Source: Baffinella frigidus
Lineage: Eukaryota > Cryptophyceae > Cryptomonadales > Baffinellaceae
Direction: 5' to 3'
NCBI GenBank assembly: GCA_026770585.1
Contig: MU647530.1
Coordinates: 53,459-77,391, forward strand
Length of the DNA stretch: 23,933 nt
Every line of letters begins with the position of its first letter. The first letter of the stretch is position 1. A model generated the notes under the pieces. That model saw only the letters and a list, made by a program, of their open reading frames with translations. It had not been told where the DNA came from and did not search any database. Below, piece after piece: positions 12,501 through 21,500 of this stretch. Made by a program: the position numbers and the translations under genes.

Positions 12501-15500
12501 CCTCTAGTTGCTTGACGACCCCGATCTCCTCTGGTGACAGCACGTGCTGCATTGCAACGAGCGTAGCCAGCTCGACGACGTACCGAAGGCAGAACGCCGT
12601 CCCGCGATTTTCGGGGACCCCCTGCACGACCGGAAAGAGCACGTCTCGGAAGTGGTCCGCGAACGAATTTTCCACCGCTGCCCGTGCTTTGACACGGGCC
12701 TCGCAGTGGTGTTGTGCGACCGTGCTTGCTACCTCAAGCGGGTTGAAGAGAAGGAGAGCGCTGTCGCGCCCGCGCTTGAGGACATCCTCTGCGTTCATGT
12801 AGCGCACCCCACCACGGCCCTCGTACAGCAAGTGTTTACTCGTGAAGCGTGTCGCTTCACGTCTCGTGAAGCGTGTCGCGTCTGTGTCCGGCTTCTGCAA
12901 CAGCCAGTGTGACACGAAACTGTCCTCGTCGAGCAACCCCCACGCCGCGGCGTCTGCCATGTTCCAAGGGCACTCGATGCGGTCAAAGGTCTGGACGAGC
13001 GCCTGCATCTCCAAGCCGACCGCGCGGCCGTCTTCGCTCTTCTCCCAGTGATTCCAGTACATGCCACTCTGCAGCGTGCAGATTCGCACCACGCGTTCAG
13101 ACCACTGGGTGTTGCGCGTACACACGGTCGGTGGAATCATACACCAGACCCGACCAGCGGCGTCTTGCGCGCTGTCCCATCCACAGAAGCACGTGCGCAC
13201 GACCTGGCCCAGCGCCCACACACTGCTGTTGCTTTCGCGGAAGATCGTCTCGTCGCCCCGCACACCATCCGGTGGCGGGAATGTCATCAGTATATCGTCG
13301 CCTTTTGTGACAAAGCTCTCATACACGCCCTTCATACTTGGCCCGGGCCGCACGGACGCCGCAAGGGTCACAAAGCTGGCACTCGAGGCGGACGCGGGTG
13401 GTGTTTCGGCATCCGTCCCGGCGTCGGAAAACAGTGCCACACAAACCCGTGAGTCACTGGCAACATGCTTCAGGCGGTGGCTCCAGTAGAGAGGGGAAAC
13501 GTCACGCGCATCCGCTACGAGTCTGCGCACCCACGCCTCGAGGGCGGTGAAGTGACCCTCGGGCGCCGTCTGCGTGGGATCCCACACGTCCATCGACGAG
13601 AGCGTGGTTGGAGCCCCCGTCGTGTGGTCGCCCACTGGAAGGGTGAACATGACCTGCGACACCGCGCCCATACACACCTCGAGGGCGGACGCGGTGGTCG
13701 TCTGCTCGAAAGCGTCTGCGAGACCATATGTGGTGAGGGGCTCTGTGGTCTGGTACAACCCCTCACGCACCGCGATCTCCCTCTGCTGGTCCGACAGCAC
13801 GTATGCGAGGGGGTCTACGCCGTGCGAGGTCGACACGCTCCGGTTCTTCCACACGTCAGTCTGGAGGTACCCAAACGCCACATCGACAAGTGCCGAGGCG
13901 ACATCCGTGTTTGTAATGGTGGTGAATTTGAAGTCGCGCACGTTCGCTGGGACGAGCCGGGCCAAGACCACCGCCTTCTCCTCGCCGGCGAGCGTCCGAA
14001 GTTTCTCGGGGACACTCGCCTCTCCCGCACCTGCTTCAAAATACTTCCCAAGCGAGTCCGCGCAACACTGCGGACCGAACGCCACTGGCACTGGGTTGAC
14101 ACACGCACAGGACAGCTTGGTGGGGTTTTGGAAGACAACCCGTGCCTGGTGTAACATGGTTTGGATCTCCAGCGCGATTGCCGTCTTGGCAAGCTCGTTG
14201 ATTGCACCAGCGTCCCCTATTCCGTCGCGGACGAAGCTCTTGATGATACTGCGCCGCACCTTCGAGCCGCACGTAAACGGGGGATGAAAGTCGCCATCAA
14301 GCTCGTCGCCCGTGCAGGGCAGCACAAAGTCTCGCGTAGCCCCCCTTTCTCTGTCGCGGTAGTACTCGAGCGCGGGCAGCTGTCCACCGAGGTCCCTCGG
14401 AGAGAGGTCCGCCCGACCATACGGTCCCAGCAGCACGCAGTCGAATGCCTGGTGTAGAAAGTCACCCTCTGCCGTGAAGAGTGCGACTTCCAGGACCTCA
14501 GGACGCCAGGTGGTGTTTACCACATGGATGGCAGCGAGCACAGACTCCGAGATCTGGCTGTAACTGTTGTCCGCGTGGGTCGCCTTGGCGACCTCGTCTG
14601 TGATGATGACGGCGTGCATGTTCGCCACCGGAACGGCGTTGCGTGAGCGCGAGGACCACACATACCCCCCAAGCTGGCACGGCAGCGATGCTTCGCGGTT
14701 GACAACCGAGTCGGGGTGCGTGCACCTGCGGAACACCTCGCCCGCGACCGGTAATTTCGAGGGTCCACTGAAAACAATACATGCCGCAATGCGTTCTGTG
14801 TTGATCCGCGTGACTTGGTCAAACGACTCGTACACAAAATAGTCCTCGCGCCGCACGCCAACCGACGCGCTCGCAAGATACTGCTGCAGACACCCGTCGT
14901 TGGATTGCTCGTTCTCAATTACATTCAACATACACCTAGTCAGGGTCACATCCGGACTGGCCATAACGGTATCGTGCCCAACGGTGATGTCACCCTTCAG
15001 AGCCTTCAGATATGGTGGCAGTAGCTCCGGGTCTTTGTAAAGCATCGTAGCCCCCGCGTCCCACTGCATCGCCTGATAGTTAGCGTTGCAGCGCGTTAGC
15101 ACCGCGAGCAGCTGTGCACCCTGCTTTTGGAGCAGAGGGACCTGGAATTGCGCATTGAGCAGCGGTGGTTTCTTGTCTGCACACGAACCACTCTGCTCCT
15201 TCCCGAGACAGTCCAGGAAGACGTCTGTCCCATACGCTGCGCGCACGAGTTCTTCGTATGTGTACGGGTTGAACACATACAAGGGGGTCCCGAACGCAGT
15301 CTCCATGCGCAGAAACCCGGTGCACCAGAACGCAAGTTTTTGAACGGACTGTGTGCCATGTACCTCCGGAATCCGCACGGGATCGTCCCCACAAGCGCAC
15401 TGTCCCTGTTGCGAGACCGCTGCATCGCGCAGTTTGCAGTGCTGCACGTCTGAGACCTGCACCATGTCTTGTATACCGCGGATGAGGCCCATCACGTAGC

Positions 15501-18500
15501 CCAGCCCCCCGTCGAGCATGTGCTTGTAGTTGGCAAAAGGGACCGTCCCGAGCCACGCGGCGATCGAGTCGAGCGCCGCGTTCACGCCTACCGCGCTCTG
15601 GTCGTTGACGTTGTCGGATTCAAAGTCTGTCAAACACTTACCGGTCACCACGGAGAACGCGTCCTCGTACTCCGGGCTCGTGATGGTGAGCTGCATGTCA
15701 CGGACGTTGAAGATAGAGACGATGTCGTTTGTCTGGCACATGAGCATTTTGCGCATCGCGAGACTGGGGTATACCAGCGCGAGCCCGACGTTGCCGAGGA
15801 AGCGTGTCACCGCCGCGAGTGTCATCGTGCGCTGGGCCTCGCGGTACTCAGAAGACACAAAGTCCCCGACTTCGAAGATCTTGGGTGCTTGGAAGAATGC
15901 ACCGACGTTGCCGGAACTCTGCATCAGGTTGTCGACCATGCCAATGTTGGAATTGAGGAACGACGTGACGGCTCCCGCGATGTCGTATATGGTGTCCTTC
16001 TGCAGGCAAATCTGCGACGTGAACATCTCGTCAGAGGCAGACGTTGCGCTATTCGAAGGAGCCCTGCCAGTAGACGCAACCGAAATCGTCTGTATCAGCA
16101 TGATGCTCAGGAGATTCCACCCCGCACGCCACTGCAACAAGAAGTGCTCCGCGCTGTCGGCGAGAAGCTTGCCGATCGAACAAAGCGGCTTGTTCAGGTT
16201 GACCGTGGTCCCGATACAATTGGCAACCGTACACTGCTGTGCCGCGTAGCAGAGCGTCTGTACAGAACGTATGGTGCACCCAGTGCAGTCGTCGATGCGG
16301 CAGCCGTGCTGGACACTGACATCCACCTGGACGCGCGCGCTCCCGGTGATGAGGAACACGGACGCGCGCGTGTCTATGCGCATCACGGCGAGCCAGTTGA
16401 CGTGTTTTTTTGGGTGGTTTGCCACGAAGATGTCGAATTCTTTGAACGCGTGGAGCAGTCTGAGCCCAACCGACGAGATGGAGGTCGACACCACAATGCT
16501 GCTGCGGCGTTGTACATCGGTCGTCGAGAAGGTGCCCATCAGCGGTGCTGTGATCGTGTTGTAGAGCCCCGCTTGGCGCACTGCTCCCTTTGACAGAGGG
16601 AACTGTTCGCAGTCCCCGCGCTTCACGAGCCGGCCGCGCAATACACCCGTCGCCTGTGTCTTCTGGTTGAATGGCGGGGGGATCTGTGCCGGAAGGGCGG
16701 TGTCTGTCTCGAACTCGCATCGCATGACCATAGCCTCGTCCCTTGTTGGAATGAGAAGCATAGAGCTGCACCAACCGTACTTGTCAAGGATGCACACTGC
16801 AATGTCCAGGCGTGTGTTGTCGAGCACGTTCTGTGCACACGCAGACACGTCGAAGCTCGTCCACTCGTTCCTCGACCGATCACTCCGCGTGTATTTCCGT
16901 GTGTCCACACAGAGAGACCGATCCATCTTCACAGAGCCTGCACCCTTGGTGGGCCCGCGGCCGTAGATGAGCAGCATGTCGTTACCGAGAGTGGTGATGC
17001 GGTGCACGTCGGTCAAACGCGTGTTGCGACCAGAGACCGGGCTGTACGTCTCGAGGCGATACTCGCGTCCGTCCTCGCGGTAGAGTGACACAGACTCCAC
17101 CCCGAGCACCGCAACGGAGCAGAATGCACCCGAGAACTTGGCACAATGCACCGCACCCTGGTGGAACAACTTGATCTGAAGCATTCCACTGACCCACTTG
17201 TGCGAGTCAAGGACGCGCCACTTCCGCGCCAACCACACGGTCGCGTCGAGTCGCAGCGGCACGCAGTACTCGTACACAGCGATACTCCCAGTCATCCCGT
17301 CCAAGACGGACCCGTCTGTGGTCGCGCCGGTCACCCCGTACTCGATGCCGAGGATGGCGACACAGCGGTCCTCGAGCCGCACGCCGTCTACGTTGCACGT
17401 GTACGTGCAGTCGCCCATCTCTGCCATGTCAAGGATATCAAACGGGGCGAGGGAACGCGACGAGATGATGTCATGGTCACTGAACAACGAGCTCTCAACC
17501 GTCGCCTGCGACGTCACCATGCGCACGTCGCGGATCGTGACACCGTACGACGTTTTCGCGGCCTCAAAGGTCGTTATGCTCCCGCTGCACTTGGCCTTGC
17601 AGGACTGCGTCCACGCACAGATGCGCCAGAACTCGATGGGATCGGGTAAAATCGCTGTCACAGACGCGTCCCCGGCGTAGTCGCGACACGAGCCAGCATC
17701 CCGGTCCCACGCGAAGCGCATGAAGTCCACGGTGTCTGCGAGTGTTGCCGATGCACGGTACGAGGAGGCGAGGAACGGGTTCATCGAGTCGCGGATCCGC
17801 CCCTGCACCCTCAAGCTGGCCGTTTCACACATCGTGCTCAGGTCATGCGAGCCCTGGATGATTGACAGAACGACGCCCTTGAAGTGTGTCGGCGCGGATT
17901 CGTAGCAGTGGTCCATCGCCCACTGCTTGTAATCTTTCTGCTGCGAGTCGGTGCAGAGACATGCTAGCATCGGCAGGTCTACGAAGATGGCCATCCCAGT
18001 GTCGATGGCACCTAGTTTGAACATCACGCTGGACTCGCAGACCGTTCCCGCGAGCCGCCCGAACGGGTTCGACTGGCCTAGCATGAGCTGCAACCCCACG
18101 CACGAACGCAGCTCCGACGCGAGAATCAGTGTCTTGTAGTCCGCTTGTGACGCATACACCACCTGCCAGAGGCCGTTCACAAGCAGTTTGCTATCACCGT
18201 CCGAGAAGACGCTGTCGAGTGCCGGGAGCAGGGTCGAGACGACCAGCGTCTTCCACATACGGCACGTGTACTGCGCCATGTTCAAGACGCCGGCGCTTGC
18301 CACGAACCCTGTGAACACAGCAGGCTGCTTTCCAGCCACGCTCTGCACCATCGACGTGATCTGGCCATCGACGGTGCCCGCAGCACGCTGCGCCTCGCCC
18401 AGGTACGTTTTCATGTTCTTGGTCACGAGCGGCGTGTAGTCTTGGTTGTACAACGCAAAGCCGTTCATAAACTGGTTGACGTACGGCGCCTGGTCAAAGA

Positions 18501-21500
18501 GCGAGCCGAGCTTCGTGAAGCTGTTGAAAAAGTGTTGGTGAGCCCTTCGGAGTGACTCGAAGAAGGGGTCAAAATTGAGCCACCCCATACCCTGACTGAG
18601 GAGGAAGCTGTGGCCGTAGTTGGTGGGCATGTTCATGGTCTGGATGCGCGAATATGAGCCCGGGGTAAACACCGCAGGCCCTGACAACATCATCTCGCAG
18701 AACATCCGAACCGCGTGCAGGCCTGCCGCGACGACCTCAGCGGCCATCGATCCGAAATCGGGCATGCGGCGCTGCGAGGGGCACAGGAGACCCTGCCCGA
18801 GCTCTGACGCCGCGTTCTCTTCTTCCCACATGAGGTCAACCCGTAGCTGCATGTTCCCTGGGTTCAGGAAGTACGTCCGGTACGTCAGCAGTGGTTCTCC
18901 ATTTGGACCCGTGCGGCGCTTGCCTTCGTCGGACGGTGGTATGTTCGGGTCGAAGCTTCTCGCATTCGCACGCAACACCTGCACCGCGACGTTCTGGTCG
19001 TTGAGGTATTCAATTGACGAGACGCGCACGTTGAACACACGCCCACAGAAGTCGTCGTGTTGGTCGCTCTGGAAGCCGTCGGGGATCTCAACAAACGAAC
19101 CTGTCTTGACGGCCCGCACCCCCCCCGGGTCGTCGTAAGCAAACGCGTCCACACGCCACAAGCGGATCGGCCCGAAGCTCGAAAGTAGCTGGAACTGGAG
19201 AGCCGTGTCCCCCTCCTGGCAGTAGCGGAAAAGCTGCGAAAACATGGCGTAGGACGGGTTCGCGGCGTATACGACCCCCCACTTCGTCATCGCGGCAGGG
19301 TTGTGGGTGGATGGGTCCGAGAAGACAGAATAGGGTACCGTGGCAATCCCCCTGTTCAAGTTGGACGCCTTGTCCGCGTTTCCACAATCTTGCATCGTAA
19401 TGCACGGCGCGTTTGCGGGGAGCTCGCTGTTCACAGTCACAAGAGACACAAATCCGATCCCCTGCTGCCCAAAAAGCCGCTGCACCCGAATCGCGTACCC
19501 GCTGTGCCCCGGTCCGGGAGGCACGATTGTCAGGGCCGTCTCCCCAGCGACCGCAAACGGCTGCCCAGGCAACAGCACGGATTTGAACCGCTCCATGGTC
19601 GACCCGGCTGTGATGAGGGTGCCCCGGTCAACGCGCGAAGTAGAAGAGGGGTTGTACGTACAGTCGTTTGTCCGTGGGTCCCAGCTCTCTGAAAGAAACA
19701 GCTGTCCATTGAGCAGGTCTATGCCGTTGGACACAAGACCCTTGTATGAGGAATTCACCGAACTCGCGGAATTCACCGAACCCGAACTCGCAGAATTCAC
19801 CGAACCCGAACTCGCGGAATTCACCGAACCCGAACTCGCGGAATTCACCGAACCCGAACTCGCGGAATTCACCGAACCCGAACTCGCGCCGCCCTCAAAC
19901 TGGTACGCCACTACGTCGGAAGCTGTGCCAGCTTTCAATGTGGCAGAGCAATCGTGATCCATCAGTTGCACCTTGTTCACCCAGTCATTCGCAGAGTACA
20001 GTGTGAGACCGTTGTTCCTCGTCGCACGCCGGCGCGCTGCCAGGCAGTACGGAAAACAGCCGGCGTCTACCATCGCCGATTGACACGCCGGGTCGATGCT
20101 GTCCGCGTTGCACGCGGGAACGACCCACACCACTGCGTCGATCTCGTCGGGCCCGTCGACACCATCTGTGTGCGTGAACTCAGAGTCCATCGGGTCGTCG
20201 TAGTTGACACCCTTCCCAACCTCTGAATACCCCCCTTGTCTCCAGAGTGGGAAGCGAGCCGAGTCTACCGTGATCTTGGTCGTCGCACATCGCATGTACA
20301 GCGCTGCAGCAGGAACAGCAAATGCAAGTGGTACAAAGTGCGGAGATGCCGCGTCCATGACCTCCTGGTCTGCCCCCACCACCCCGGGGTCGTACCGCAA
20401 AATGCTGCACTCGATCTCCATACGGGACATTTTCCCATCCGCAAACTGGTACCCCAGAGGGTCCAGTACGTCGACACACCGACACCCCATCATTGACATT
20501 GTCGCCTGCCCACTATTGGCATCGATACTGTCGTCCCCCACGTCGTACATGACCGCGGCAATGCCATGTTTTATGTTTACACCAACCCCCGTCCACGCGT
20601 ACGGTGCGAAGACCTGCGTGATGCGACCCATGAAAAACGTGTACTGCACCGACAGACCGTCGGTGATGCCATACGCACCGCTTGTGAGGCCCACGATGCG
20701 CGTCTCGTTGCCCCCAAATAGCGTCGATTCTACCACAGATCTATTCGTCAACGGGATAGGTGCACACGTCGGCGTCGGCAAGCCGAGCGCACCAAGCAAC
20801 ACCAACCACACCGCGTTCCCCCAATTGTCAACGAGTTGACCGAAACGCCGTACACCCGCGATGAGGTAGTTGAACCCGGGCGTCGTGTCTGGCGTGCACA
20901 TGAGAAATCGCATCCAATGCCCTGCTGGAAACGGGGGTGGGTCGCCCGTCGAGACCGCCATACAACGTTGAATGGTCACTATCGGCATGCTTACGAACCA
21001 GTACAGGATCGCGTTGGTAACACTGTGCAGACCCTTGGCAAGATTAATGTCCAAAAACGGATACGCCATGAGGTCCAGCGGTGGTGTCAACACTCTGCAC
21101 GACTCCTTCACGATCAGCACCGCGTACATGACAACCAGTCTCAAATCGGCCATCGGTGTGATCACATCCAGAGACCGCCTCCCAGGCACAAAACACGGAA
21201 TGGTCCCGTTGCGCACCTGCTCGCCACTCATAAGGCGGTCGATGCTACAATCGACCTGTCGCAATCGAGAGACATACGACACAAGAGAGAACGAAATACT
21301 CTGCATGAACATTGCACAGGCTGTGACCATTTTACCTGTCAATTCAAATGACCCCACAAACATGGGTAAAATAACTTCGTGTCCGAATAACCTCCATACA
21401 TACCACACTGTATTCCAGAGATACAAAAACGGTTGAAGAAAACGTTCGCTGTACTGTAGCGTCAACAAAAACGCAGTCCGTATCGCATTCGAGGCATCAC

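Noticed and set aside
15469-16593. Plus-strand ORF of 374 codons
   Set aside because: Rich in Val, Glu, Asp, Arg and His, typical of the antisense shadow of a GC-rich gene; lies wholly inside the giant gene and shows no recognisable motif.
19751-19888. Possible CRISPR array
   Set aside because: Direct units are head to tail without spacers and are in frame with the giant gene, so this is a coding minisatellite.
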